From positions 35,083 through 99,082 of the forward strand of contig CAMCYP010000009.1 of NCBI GenBank assembly GCA_945885345.1: a stretch of 64,000 bases of DNA, in the 5' to 3' direction. The notes under the pieces are model-generated. The model worked only from the letters and a program-made list of their open reading frames with translations. It had not been told where the DNA came from and made no database searches. The position numbers and the translations under genes are program-made. This stretch comes from Bordetella parapertussis (GTDB lineage Bacteria; Pseudomonadota; Gammaproteobacteria; Burkholderiales; SG8-41). Shown here one piece after another: positions 1 to 9,368 of this stretch. Numbering within the stretch: the stretch's first letter is position 1; each line of letters starts with the position of its first letter.

Positions 1-1
1 A

Positions 2-280
2 GCCATTTTCCCGGTCAATCCGGAACAGGCAAAAATTGCTCAGGCGTATATCGACCAACTGAACAAGGCCCGTGTTTACAGTGCGCCGATTGCCACCAAA
101 ATTGAGTCCGACCGCACTTTCTACGCGGCGGAAAGTTACCACCAGGATTTTTTAAGCAGAAACCCCAGGCATCCCTACATTGTGATCAATGACTTGCCAA
201 AAATTGATTATCTGAAAAAGATGTTCCCGGCCGTATATCAGGTGACCCCGGTTCTCGTGGCTGATATGAAAAAGAAATAG
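2..280 (+). CDS. msrA: Peptide methionine sulfoxide reductase MsrA, C-terminal part
   Basis: Only the last 92 residues are inside the window; the gene begins to the left. The fragment carries the typical MsrA ending: a YHQDFL segment followed by NPRHPYIV and NDLPKI, then a short basic tail ending in KKK. MsrA reduces methionine-S-sulfoxide in proteins with thioredoxin as electron donor and protects against oxidation. The catalytic GCFWG region lies outside the window, so activity cannot be judged. The next gene starts 88 bp downstream in the same direction, without an obvious terminator. Confidence 0.9.
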   Translation, partial: AIFPVNPEQAKIAQAYIDQLNKARVYSAPIATKIESDRTFYAAESYHQDFLSRNPRHPYIVINDLPKIDYLKKMFPAVYQVTPVLVADMKKK

Positions 281-368
281 TTGGGTAATTCGGATCGGGT
301 CGATGCACTGAAAAAAAACGGCGATAGCAGGTCATTTTTGGTTCGGAGGGATACAGTAAAATCGCAGG

Positions 369-734
369 ATGGCCCGCTATTCAGGATTGACCTTACGCAT
401 AATGAGCGCTGACGGCCCTGCAATGGGGCCGGGCAAGGCGTGTCTGATCGAGTTGATCGATGCAACAGGATCGATTTCAGCAGCAGCTCGGGAAATGGAA
501 ATGTCCTATCGGCGGGCCTGGCAATTGGTCGATGCATTGAACAACAGCTTCAAAGAGCCTGTGGTGATTACCGCTATTGGCGGTAAACGTGGTGGCGGAA
601 CCGTGGTTACCGAACTCGGAAAGCAACTTGTTGCGCAATTCCGGGCAATGGAAAGCAAGTCTTCGGCGGTAATCGCTGACGATATCCGGCTGTTCTCGGC
701 CTCTTTGCGTCACCCGCGCAGCGAACGTAAATAA
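369..734 (+). CDS. ModE-like molybdate regulator, DNA-binding domain only
   Basis: A 121-residue protein matching the N-terminal winged-helix domain of ModE (LysR-type fold, COG2005). Visible landmarks are the GPGKACLIELIDATGSIS stretch, then AAREMEMSYRRAW as recognition helix, and a G-rich wing (GGKRGGG). Family ModE regulators are about 260 residues and carry a C-terminal pair of Mop/TOBE domains that bind molybdate; these are absent here, so the protein could bind DNA but has no visible sensor. It lies directly upstream of modABC, whose promoter holds a ModE-type palindrome. The start was chosen because LRI just after it aligns with the family N-terminus; the Shine-Dalgarno is weak. Confidence 0.85.
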   Translation: MARYSGLTLRIMSADGPAMGPGKACLIELIDATGSISAAAREMEMSYRRAWQLVDALNNSFKEPVVITAIGGKRGGGTVVTELGKQLVAQFRAMESKSSAVIADDIRLFSASLRHPRSERK

Positions 735-749
735 ACACGGTTTCACCTA

Positions 750-778
750 TTGTCGGCAGGCATGCCCTTAGTTATATT
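750..778 (+). promoter_or_regulatory. Candidate sigma70 promoter of modA
   Basis: A -35 element TTGTCG (750-755) is followed after 17 bp by a -10 element TATATT (773-778). This predicts a transcript start near 785. The -10 lies inside the ModE-type palindrome, so repressor binding would block polymerase. If right, the ATG at 794 is only about 9 nt into the transcript, which favours the ATG at 815 for modA. Confidence 0.6.
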
Positions 779-792
779 CCGTGAGATATAAC
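771..792. promoter_or_regulatory. ModE-type operator upstream of modA
   Basis: A perfect inverted repeat: GTTATAT (771-777), 8-bp spacer, ATATAAC (786-792), followed by G. This agrees with the known ModE site, two TATATAACG-like half-sites separated by 6-8 bp. It overlaps the proposed -10 and transcript start, the classic repressor position at modA. The ModE-like gene ends 36 bp upstream of it. Confidence 0.75.
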
Positions 793-814
793 GATGTTAA
801 TAAAAGAAAAGCTT

Positions 815-1576
815 ATGAATCGTAAGTCTTTGTTTTTATTTAAAATTATTTCATTTCTGCTCCTCTGCTCATCGCTGGCATCAGCCGACACCACCGTATT
901 TGCCGCAGCCAGCATGAAAAATGCGCTGGATGAAATCAACCGGTCCTGGTCTGCGCAGAACAGCAGCAAGGTCGTGGTGTCTTATGCCGGCAGTCCGGTG
1001 CTGGCGCGGCAGATCGAGAAGGGCGCGCCGGCGGATATTTTTATTTCCGCGGATCTCGAGTGGATGGATTATCTGGCGCAACGCAAACTGATCAATGTTG
1101 CGTCGCGCGTTAACCTGTTGCGCAATGAACTGGTGATGATTGCGCCAGCCACGGCAAAAATTTCTGTGGTGCTTAAACCCGGCCTCAGGCTTGGCGATCT
1201 GCTCGGTAATGACCGTCTGTCGATGGCGGATCCGGACAGCGTGCCGGCCGGAAAATATGCCAAGGCGGCACTGAAGGCACTGGGGCTGTGGTCGCAGGTC
1301 TCGACGAAAATCATCCGTGCCGACAACGTGCGCGCCGCGCTGAACTTTGTTGCGCGCGGCGAAACACCGCTGGGTATTGTGTATCGCACGGACGCCGCAG
1401 CTGAAGACAAGGTGCGCGTGATCGCGACATTCCCGGCCGGTTCGCATCCCCCGATCGTGTACCCAGCGGCCATGATGGCGGACAGCAAAAAAGCAGAAGC
1501 CGCAGCATTTTTTTCCTGGCTCAAATCCAACGCGGCCACCGGCATCTTCAGGAAGCATGGATTTCTGACATACTGA
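815..1576 (+). CDS. modA: Molybdate ABC transporter, periplasmic binding protein
   Basis: Captures molybdate (or tungstate) in the periplasm and delivers it to ModBC. From this start a clean signal peptide is seen: MNRK, a hydrophobic core (LFLFKIISFLLLCSSL) and a cut after ASA before DTTVFAAAS. The mature protein has the family landmarks VFAAASMKNALDEI, SYAGSPVLARQI, KGAPADIFISAD and DPDSVPAGKYAKAAL. An in-frame ATG at 794 would add seven residues but sits within a few bases of the predicted transcript start, so 815 is preferred. First gene of the modABC-mobB-moaDE run and probably ModE-controlled. Confidence 0.93.
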   Translation: MNRKSLFLFKIISFLLLCSSLASADTTVFAAASMKNALDEINRSWSAQNSSKVVVSYAGSPVLARQIEKGAPADIFISADLEWMDYLAQRKLINVASRVNLLRNELVMIAPATAKISVVLKPGLRLGDLLGNDRLSMADPDSVPAGKYAKAALKALGLWSQVSTKIIRADNVRAALNFVARGETPLGIVYRTDAAAEDKVRVIATFPAGSHPPIVYPAAMMADSKKAEAAAFFSWLKSNAATGIFRKHGFLTY

Positions 1577-1609
1577 TTTGCGATCCATGAACACTGACTG
1601 CGAGCACCA

Positions 1610-2320
1610 TTGAGTAGCGAAGAGTGGCAAATCCTGTCCTTGAGCCTCAAGGTGGCGCTGTGGAGCGTTGCCCTGAGTCTGCCCGTTGCGCTGTTGATAG
1701 CACATGTGCTGGCTCGAAAGCAGTTTCCCGGTAAAAGTCTGCTCGATGCCGTTGTTCACTTGCCGCTGGTGCTGCCGCCGGTAGTCATCGGTTATTTCCT
1801 GCTGTTGCTGCTCGGCCGTCGCGGGCACGTCGGTGAACTGCTGGAACAGTGGTTCGGCATCATTGTGGCGTTTCGCTGGACCGGCGCCGCTGTGGCCTGC
1901 GCGGTGATGGGTTTTCCGCTGATGGTGCGCGCGATGCGACTGTCGATCGAGGCCATAGATCCGCGGCTCGAAGCGGCTGCACAGACGCTGGGGGCGGGAC
2001 GCATGGGGGTATTTCTGACGGTGACTTTGCCCCTGGCCTTGCCCGGCATCCTGACCGGCGCGTTGTTGTCTTTTGCGCGCAGTCTCGGCGAATTCGGTGC
2101 GACGATTACCTTCGTTTCGAATATCCCCGGTGAAACGCAGACACTGCCGCTGGCGATCTATGCGCTGACACAGTCGCCCGGTGGTGATGCCGCGGCGATG
2201 CGGCTGTGCGTGATTTCCATTGTGTTGTCGCTGGCGGCATTACTGCTTTCTGAAATGATGGTGCGCCGGGCGACACAAAGGGTCATGGGGCAAGAGACCG
2301 GGAAAAATTCGGGGACATGA
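1610..2320 (+). CDS. modB: Molybdate ABC transporter, permease
   Basis: Inner-membrane channel subunit of the molybdate importer, 236 residues, with about five or six hydrophobic segments. The cytoplasmic coupling motif of ABC importers is clear around residues 128-150 (EAAAQTLGAGRMGVFLTVTL), followed by ALPGILTGALLSFARSLGEFGAT. Translation appears to begin at a TTG; no ATG or GTG lies at a suitable place after modA. The stop overlaps the start of modC by four bases (ATGA), indicating coupling. Confidence 0.93.
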   Translation: MSSEEWQILSLSLKVALWSVALSLPVALLIAHVLARKQFPGKSLLDAVVHLPLVLPPVVIGYFLLLLLGRRGHVGELLEQWFGIIVAFRWTGAAVACAVMGFPLMVRAMRLSIEAIDPRLEAAAQTLGAGRMGVFLTVTLPLALPGILTGALLSFARSLGEFGATITFVSNIPGETQTLPLAIYALTQSPGGDAAAMRLCVISIVLSLAALLLSEMMVRRATQRVMGQETGKNSGT

Positions 2321-3408
2321 TGCTGCAAGTCGCACTTGAGCATACGCAGGGCGGCTTTCATCTCGAAGCGGCGTTCGGGGCGGATGGCGGCGTCACGGCG
2401 ATTTTCGGGCGATCGGGTTCTGGCAAGACCACGCTGGTCAATGCGATTGCCGGCTTGCTGCGCTTGCAGCGCGGGCGCATCAGCTTCGGCGGTGAGGTGT
2501 TGTTTGATGCAGAGCGTGGCATCCATGTGCCACCACAGGCGCGGCGCTTTGGTTATGTATTCCAGGAAGGGCGTTTGTTTCCGCACCTGACGGTCAGACA
2601 CAACTTGTTGTTTTCAAACATGTTTTTATCCAGCAAAACCACGGCTGCCGAATTCGACAGAATCGTTACCCTGCTCGGACTGGAAAACCTGCTGGCGCGG
2701 CGGCCCGGTGCTTTGTCCGGTGGCGAGAAACAGCGCGTGGCCATCGGTCGTGCGCTGCTGGCACGGCCGCGGCTGTTGCTGCTGGATGAACCGCTGGCCG
2801 CCCTCGATACGCAACGCAAAAGCGAAATCCTGCGTTACCTCGAACTGCTGCGCGATGAATTCGCGGTGCCGATGCTGTATGTCAGCCATGCCGTTGAGGA
2901 AGTGGTACGCCTGGCCAGCCACGTGGTGCTGTTGTCCGATGGTCGAGTGGAGGCCAGTGGGCCGACGGACGAAATCATGAGCGATGCCGCCCTGCGTCCG
3001 CTGACCGGACGTTACGAAGGCGGGGCGGTGATCGCGGCGCAGGTAACGGCACACGACTTGCAATACGGCCTCGCCGAGCTGAAATTCTCCGGCGGCAGCC
3101 TGTACGTGGCCGATCTTGATGCCTTGCCCGGTGAGGCGGTCCGAGTCCGCATCCGCGCGCGTGACGTCGCGCTGGCCCTGCAGCCGCCCTCAGGCACGAC
3201 GTTCCGCAACGTCGTGTGCTGCCGGATCGCGGCCATTGCCGACAGCGCAGGCTCCATGACTGAAGTGACGCTGGATGCCAGCGGCGCGACCATTGCAGCA
3301 CGAATTACCCGGCAGTCCCGTGATGAACTGGGTTTGCAGCCCGGAATGACGGTATACGCATTAATCAAAGCGATTGCTCTGGACAGGCATGCGGTAGGTT
3401 ATGCGTGA
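2317..3408 (+). CDS. modC: Molybdate ABC transporter, ATP-binding protein
   Basis: ATPase that drives molybdate import through ModB. Walker A is GRSGSGKTT (about residues 32-40), the ABC signature LSGGEKQRVAIGRALL follows at about 130, then Walker B RLLLLDEPLAALD and the switch His in YVSHAVEEV. The C-terminal third (from about residue 290) fits a TOBE/Mop domain, normal for ModC at about 360 residues. Two ATGs lie side by side at 2317 and 2320; the first overlaps the modB stop and either could be used. Confidence 0.95.
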   Translation: MMLQVALEHTQGGFHLEAAFGADGGVTAIFGRSGSGKTTLVNAIAGLLRLQRGRISFGGEVLFDAERGIHVPPQARRFGYVFQEGRLFPHLTVRHNLLFSNMFLSSKTTAAEFDRIVTLLGLENLLARRPGALSGGEKQRVAIGRALLARPRLLLLDEPLAALDTQRKSEILRYLELLRDEFAVPMLYVSHAVEEVVRLASHVVLLSDGRVEASGPTDEIMSDAALRPLTGRYEGGAVIAAQVTAHDLQYGLAELKFSGGSLYVADLDALPGEAVRVRIRARDVALALQPPSGTTFRNVVCCRIAAIADSAGSMTEVTLDASGATIAARITRQSRDELGLQPGMTVYALIKAIALDRHAVGYA

Positions 3409-3447
3409 TGCACTGGTAAAATCGGCCCCACGAGGAGCATGCAAGGC

Positions 3448-3954
3448 ATGAAAATTTTCGGCTTTGCCGGTTATTCCGGCAGCGGCAAAACCACCTTGAT
3501 CGAACAACTGATTCCGCTGTTCGTGCGGCAGAATCTGCGGGTGTCGCTGATCAAACACGCACATCACACGTTTGACGTCGACCAGCCGGGCAAGGACTCT
3601 TTTCGCCATCGCCACGCCGGGTGCACGGAAGTGCTGGTGACTTCGTCGCGGCGCTGGGTACTGATGCACGAACTGCGCGGCGCGCCGGAGCCGGGACTGA
3701 CCGAACAGATTGAACGGCTGTCGCCCTGCGATCTGCTGCTGGTCGAGGGTTTCAAGCACGAGAAAATCCCCAAGCTTGAGGTTTACCGCACAGAAGTTGG
3801 CGAATCATTGCTGCACCCGCATGACACCAACATCGTCGCGGTGGCCAGCGATGCGAAGGTGGATACCCGGCTGCCGCAGTTTGACCTCAATGCGCCACCG
3901 GCGATTGCTGAATTCATCTTGAGACACGTCGGTCTGCGCGAGGGCACAGCGTGA
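3448..3954 (+). CDS. mobB: Molybdopterin-guanine dinucleotide biosynthesis protein B
   Basis: GTP-binding partner of MobA in attaching GMP to molybdopterin. A P-loop GYSGSGKTT lies at the N-terminus, followed by IKHAHHTFDVDQPGKDSFRH and a GTPase-like segment LLVEGFKHEKIPKLEV, all characteristic of MobB; 168 residues is the usual size. An ATG at 3439 is also in frame but the GAGGAG Shine-Dalgarno (3432-3437) almost touches it, while 3448 is 10 nt away. The gene extends the molybdenum operon from transport to cofactor assembly. The partner gene mobA is not in the window. Confidence 0.92.
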   Translation: MKIFGFAGYSGSGKTTLIEQLIPLFVRQNLRVSLIKHAHHTFDVDQPGKDSFRHRHAGCTEVLVTSSRRWVLMHELRGAPEPGLTEQIERLSPCDLLLVEGFKHEKIPKLEVYRTEVGESLLHPHDTNIVAVASDAKVDTRLPQFDLNAPPAIAEFILRHVGLREGTA

Positions 3955-4205
3955 TCACGCTGCTTTATTTCGCCCGGTTGCGCGAAACGCTGGGTGCCGG
4001 CCAGGAACAACTGGCATTACCGGCAGGTGTCGCTACACTGCGCGCGCTGCGCGCCCACCTCGCGCAGCGCGGCGGGGCCTGGGCCAGGGAAATGGCCGAA
4101 GGCCGCAACCTGCGCGCGGCGGTGAACCAGACGATAGCGACGGCGGATGCGCCGGTGGCTGATGGCGATGAAGTGGCATTTTTTCCGCCGGTGACGGGCG
4201 GGTAA
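3951..4205 (+). CDS. moaD: Molybdopterin synthase small subunit MoaD
   Basis: Ubiquitin-like sulfur carrier of 84 residues. It begins ITLLYFARLRE, has EVAFFPPVTGG near the end, and finishes in the obligatory Gly-Gly that is thiocarboxylated and inserted into MoaE. Start is a GTG overlapping the mobB stop by four bases (GTGA). moaE follows 9 bp later, so the two subunits of molybdopterin synthase are co-made. Confidence 0.95.
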   Translation: MITLLYFARLRETLGAGQEQLALPAGVATLRALRAHLAQRGGAWAREMAEGRNLRAAVNQTIATADAPVADGDEVAFFPPVTGG

Positions 4206-4214
4206 GGAACAAAG

Positions 4215-4667
4215 ATGAGCGTTCGCGTGCAACAACAGGACTTCGACATCAGCGCCGAAATCGCCACGATGCGCAGCGGCAATCCGAAAATCGGCGCCAT
4301 CGCGAGTTTTGTCGGCGTGGTGCGTGACGTCAACGACGGCGACAGCGTCTCGACCATGACCCTGGAGCATTACCCGGGCATGACCGAAAAATCCATTGCA
4401 GAGATCATCGACCAGGCGCGCGGCCGCTGGGAAGTGCTGGATGCGCTGGTGATCCACCGCGTGGGCACCCTGAAGCCGACGGACCAGATCGTGCTGGTGA
4501 TCGTCGCCAGCACGCATCGCGGCGATGCTTTTGCGGCCTGTGAATTCATCATGGATTACCTCAAAACCCAGGCACCGTTCTGGAAAAAGGAAATCACGCC
4601 GCAGGGCGGGCGCTGGGTGGATGCGCGGGTCACGGATGACAAGGCGGCGGAGCGGTGGAAGACCTGA
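4215..4667 (+). CDS. moaE: Molybdopterin synthase large subunit MoaE
   Basis: Catalytic subunit that turns precursor Z (cPMP) into molybdopterin using sulfur from MoaD. Landmarks are GAIASFVGVVRD, the segment HRVGTLKPTDQIVLV, then ASTHRGDAFAACEF and the conserved lysines in FWKKE; 150 residues is the family length. It sits 9 bp after moaD. Its end overlaps the next small gene by 13 bp. Confidence 0.95.
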   Translation: MSVRVQQQDFDISAEIATMRSGNPKIGAIASFVGVVRDVNDGDSVSTMTLEHYPGMTEKSIAEIIDQARGRWEVLDALVIHRVGTLKPTDQIVLVIVASTHRGDAFAACEFIMDYLKTQAPFWKKEITPQGGRWVDARVTDDKAAERWKT

Positions 4668-4861
4668 TCAGGCCTAGTGTGGCCAGTCCCTGCGTCCGCA
4701 ACTGCTGCCTTGATGAGCAGGATATCTGTCTGGGTTGTTACCGCTCCATCACCGAAATCACCGGCTGGAGTGCTGCTGATAATTACCAGAGAAACGAAAT
4801 CCTGCTGCGCTGTGAGTTGCGGCGCGCGCAGCGCAAGCGTGGTAAAACCGTCAGTTCCTGA
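4655..4861 (+). CDS. DUF1289 family small cysteine-rich protein
   Basis: A 68-residue protein with the DUF1289 (YdhL-like) pattern SPCVRNCCLDEQDICLGCYR followed by TEITGW. Four or five cysteines and an invariant CxGCxR suggest a small metal-binding fold, but no function is established. The GTG start lies inside the end of moaE (13-bp overlap), so it is translated with the molybdenum operon. Members of this family are often found beside unrelated genes, so a role in cofactor synthesis is only a possibility. Confidence 0.85.
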   Translation: MEDLIRPSVASPCVRNCCLDEQDICLGCYRSITEITGWSAADNYQRNEILLRCELRRAQRKRGKTVSS

Positions 4862-4882
4862 AATCGGCGTTGTGAGTTAACG

Positions 4883-6061
4883 ATGGTTGTTGCCCTCCAA
4901 ACCCTGTCCAAATCCTTCCAGGCATTTTTCGATTCTGAAAAATCCAGCGGCATCCTGCTGATCCTGTGCACGGTTGTTTCCCTGCTGCTGGCGAATTCCC
5001 TGATCGGCACGCATTACCTGGAATTCTGGCACATCCGCGTTGCCGGCCTGAGCATCGAGCAATGGATCAACGATGCGCTGATGGCGATTTTCTTTTTGCT
5101 GATCGGCCTGGAGTTGGAGCGCGAGCTCTATGTCGGCGAGCTGTCGAACGTCCGCAATGCACTGCTGCCGATGTTTGCGGCGCTGGGCGGGGTCGTGGTG
5201 CCGGCGCTGATCCACTATTCGCTGAATTCCGGAACTCCGACGGAGTCCGGTTTCGGCATTCCGATGGCCACCGACATCGCCTTTGCGCTGGGAGCGCTGG
5301 CCATTCTCGGCAGCCGGGTGCCGGCATCGCTGAACGTGCTGGTGGTGGCGTTTGCGGTGATCGATGACTTGTGCGCGATCATCGTCATTGCGGTGTTTTA
5401 CACGGCACAGCTGTCTGTGGCCTACCTGCTGGCGGCACTGGCGGTGTGGGGCGTGTTGCTGGTTTTCAACCGGGTATTGCGGGTGATGTCGATGCTGCCG
5501 TACCTGATTGGCGGAGTGCTGATGTGGGCCTTGATGCTCAAGTCCGGTGTGCACGCGACGATTGCCGGCGTGATGCTGGCTTTTGCCATCCCGTTTTCAC
5601 ACAAGGACGATGATGCGGCGTCGCCGTCGCACAAACTCGAACACATCCTGCATAAACCCGTGGCTTTCATCATCCTGCCGCTTTTTGCGCTGGCCAATAC
5701 CGGCGTCGTGATCGGTGCCGACTGGATACAAAGCCTGACTGCTGCCAACAGCATCGGCATTGTTGCCGGGTTGCTGGTCGGCAAACCCATCGGCGTGTTT
5801 CTGCTGTGTTTTGCGGCAGTGGCGGTGGGGCTGTGCCGTTTGCCGGAGGATCTGGACTGGCGCCATGTGCTGGGGGCCGGCATCCTCGGCGGGATCGGCT
5901 TCACCATGTCGATATTCATCACCAACCTGGCGTTTGCCGGCGATGCAGCAACCATCAATGCCTCGAAAATGGCGATCCTGCTGGCGTCGTTGACGGCTGG
6001 AACAGCCGGTTTCCTGTGGCTCAGATGGGTTTGCAGATCCGAAGTGGCAGCCACCGCTTAG
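4883..6061 (+). CDS. nhaA: Na+/H+ antiporter NhaA
   Basis: Inner-membrane antiporter exporting Na+ in exchange for protons. The protein has 392 residues and about 12 membrane segments. The family features are present: IPMATDIAFALGAL and the ion-binding aspartate pair in FAVIDDLCAIIVI (Asp161-Asp162), matching the Asp163-Asp164 pair of E. coli NhaA. The N-terminus starts with the expected amphipathic segment before SSGILLILCTVVSLLLANS. It starts 21 bp after the DUF1289 gene and could be read through from it. The 154-bp gap downstream carries the FNR-type promoter of the stress gene. Confidence 0.95.
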   Translation: MVVALQTLSKSFQAFFDSEKSSGILLILCTVVSLLLANSLIGTHYLEFWHIRVAGLSIEQWINDALMAIFFLLIGLELERELYVGELSNVRNALLPMFAALGGVVVPALIHYSLNSGTPTESGFGIPMATDIAFALGALAILGSRVPASLNVLVVAFAVIDDLCAIIVIAVFYTAQLSVAYLLAALAVWGVLLVFNRVLRVMSMLPYLIGGVLMWALMLKSGVHATIAGVMLAFAIPFSHKDDDAASPSHKLEHILHKPVAFIILPLFALANTGVVIGADWIQSLTAANSIGIVAGLLVGKPIGVFLLCFAAVAVGLCRLPEDLDWRHVLGAGILGGIGFTMSIFITNLAFAGDAATINASKMAILLASLTAGTAGFLWLRWVCRSEVAATA

Positions 6062-6129
6062 ACGCAGCAGGCGCAGGGGTCATAAAACGGCATGAATTGC
6101 ATATTTTTTTGCTGAATCGGCGGGATATG

Positions 6130-6143
6130 TTGATTTTGATCAA
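6130..6143 (+). promoter_or_regulatory. FNR/ANR-type site upstream of the universal stress gene
   Basis: TTGATTTTGATCAA is a perfect match to the FNR/ANR consensus TTGAT-N4-ATCAA. A possible -10 (TACATA, 6163-6168) starts 20 bp after the site, so the site centre would fall near -41, the class II activating position. The next gene, a universal stress protein, starts at 6216 with a strong Shine-Dalgarno. This implies induction at low oxygen, as known for several Anr-controlled usp genes of Pseudomonas. Confidence 0.8.
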
Positions 6144-6215
6144 TTGGCGTTCCTGCTTTGGTTACATACTTGCTCCACGGGAATTTTTTGCCCTTTCGTC
6201 CATTAGGAGGTCCAC

Positions 6216-6683
6216 ATGTACAAGAGAATTCTGGTGCCGGTTGATGGCAGCCGCACGTCAACACTGGGTTTGCAGGAAGCCATCCGCCTTGCAAAGAGTG
6301 GCAAGGCCAAGCTGCGACTGATCCATGTCGTGGATGAGTCCGTGGCGTTGCAGGACTCGGCCTATACCTTCGGTACTGAAGACATGCTGAGCATCCTGAA
6401 AAAGGGCGGTGAACAGGCGCTGAAACAAGCCCAGGCCATGGTGGGCAAACACGGTATCAAGCCTGAATCCAAACTGATCGAAAGTTTTACCGGGCGGGTG
6501 GCCGATATCATCGTCGGTGATGCCAAAAAATGGCGTGCAGACCTCATTGTGATGGGCACACATGGCCGGCGCGGCTTCAGTCACATGGTGCTGGGCAGCG
6601 ATGCCGAAATGGTGATCCGGTCGTCTCCGGTGCCGGTATTGCTGGTGCGCGGCTCCGCGCCCGCGAAACGCAAGAAGAAATAA
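6216..6683 (+). CDS. Universal stress protein, UspA family
   Basis: Cytoplasmic 155-residue protein of the ATP-binding type. The start YKRILVPVDGS and the motif GTHGRRGFSHMVLGS (G-2x-G-9x-G-S) are both present, the latter binding ATP phosphates; it ends with PVPVLLVRG. A strong Shine-Dalgarno (TAGGAGGT) lies 7 bases upstream. The perfect FNR-type box at 6130 suggests an anaerobic or low-oxygen survival role. The protein has a basic tail (KRKKK). Confidence 0.93.
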   Translation: MYKRILVPVDGSRTSTLGLQEAIRLAKSGKAKLRLIHVVDESVALQDSAYTFGTEDMLSILKKGGEQALKQAQAMVGKHGIKPESKLIESFTGRVADIIVGDAKKWRADLIVMGTHGRRGFSHMVLGSDAEMVIRSSPVPVLLVRGSAPAKRKKK

Positions 6684-6691
6684 GGCCGCCC

Positions 6692-6721
6692 GATGCCTGC
6701 TGGTGCCCGCCAGCAGGCATC
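6692..6721 (+). terminator. Hairpin after the universal stress gene
   Basis: A perfect 12-bp stem (6692-6703 with 6710-6721) and a 6-base loop, 8 bp after the stop. There is no U-run after it, so it is either a weak or factor-assisted terminator or a 3' stabilising structure. It separates the FNR-type unit from the katG promoter region. Confidence 0.55.
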
Positions 6722-6738
6722 AATGCCGTGGCTGATGA

Positions 6739-6775
6739 ATAGCAATTGGCTATGCCTGCAATGACAACAATCAAT
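6739..6775 (+). promoter_or_regulatory. OxyR-like binding site upstream of katG
   Basis: Four tetranucleotides with exact 7-bp spacing: ATAG (6739), CTAT (6750), ATGA (6761), CAAT (6772). The OxyR consensus is ATAG-N7-CTAT-N7-ATAG-N7-CTAT. The first half is perfect and the second half is 5 of 8. The site lies 57-93 bp before katG, the classic OxyR-regulated catalase gene, which makes this reading more likely than chance. Confidence 0.65.
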
Positions 6776-6801
6776 TAGCGCTATATCCGACAGGGGGCTA
6801 G

Positions 6802-9030
<2,229 letters not shown>

Positions 9031-9062
9031 TTTGAGTGCATATCACTGACAGGAATTCGAAC

Positions 9063-9368
9063 ATGGGCAGAATGCACAATTCGCCGCATCCCGGCGAAAC
9101 GCTACGGAAAGACGTGCTGCCGGCGTTGGGGCTGACGGTGACCGAGGCTGCCGCGCAGCTGGGGGTGACACGCGCAGCGCTGTCGCGGGTGCTCAACGGT
9201 CGTGCCGGCATTTCGCCGGACATGGCGCTGCGCATCGAGAAATGGCTGGGGGCGGAGAACGGCGGTCGCGCAGATCTGTGGCTGGCGGAGCAGGCGTCCC
9301 ATGACCTTCTACAGGCGCGGAAAGCCTTCAAATCCAAGGTGAGGCGCGCACCTGCGATGGCGAGTTGA
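9063..9368 (+). CDS. HigA-like XRE-family regulator, no toxin partner visible
   Basis: A 101-residue helix-turn-helix protein of the HigA/VapI antidote family: HPGETLRKDVLPALGLTV, then AAAQLGVTRAALSRVLNGRA and ISPDMALRIEKWLG. The start at 9063 follows an AGGA Shine-Dalgarno; an in-frame GTG at 9036 has none. HigA proteins usually follow a higB toxin gene, but only katG is upstream and nothing codes downstream for 620 bp. It may be an orphan antitoxin-derived repressor, perhaps co-transcribed with katG (32-bp gap). Confidence 0.88.
   Translation: MGRMHNSPHPGETLRKDVLPALGLTVTEAAAQLGVTRAALSRVLNGRAGISPDMALRIEKWLGAENGGRADLWLAEQASHDLLQARKAFKSKVRRAPAMAS

Noticed and set aside
881..1828. 315-residue minus-strand frame opposite modA/modB
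   Set aside because: His/Arg/Gln-rich reading typical of antisense frames; modA and modB are well supported on the plus strand.
9036..9368. HigBA toxin-antitoxin pair
   Set aside because: Only the HigA-like gene exists; no frame with HigB/RelE features lies near it.
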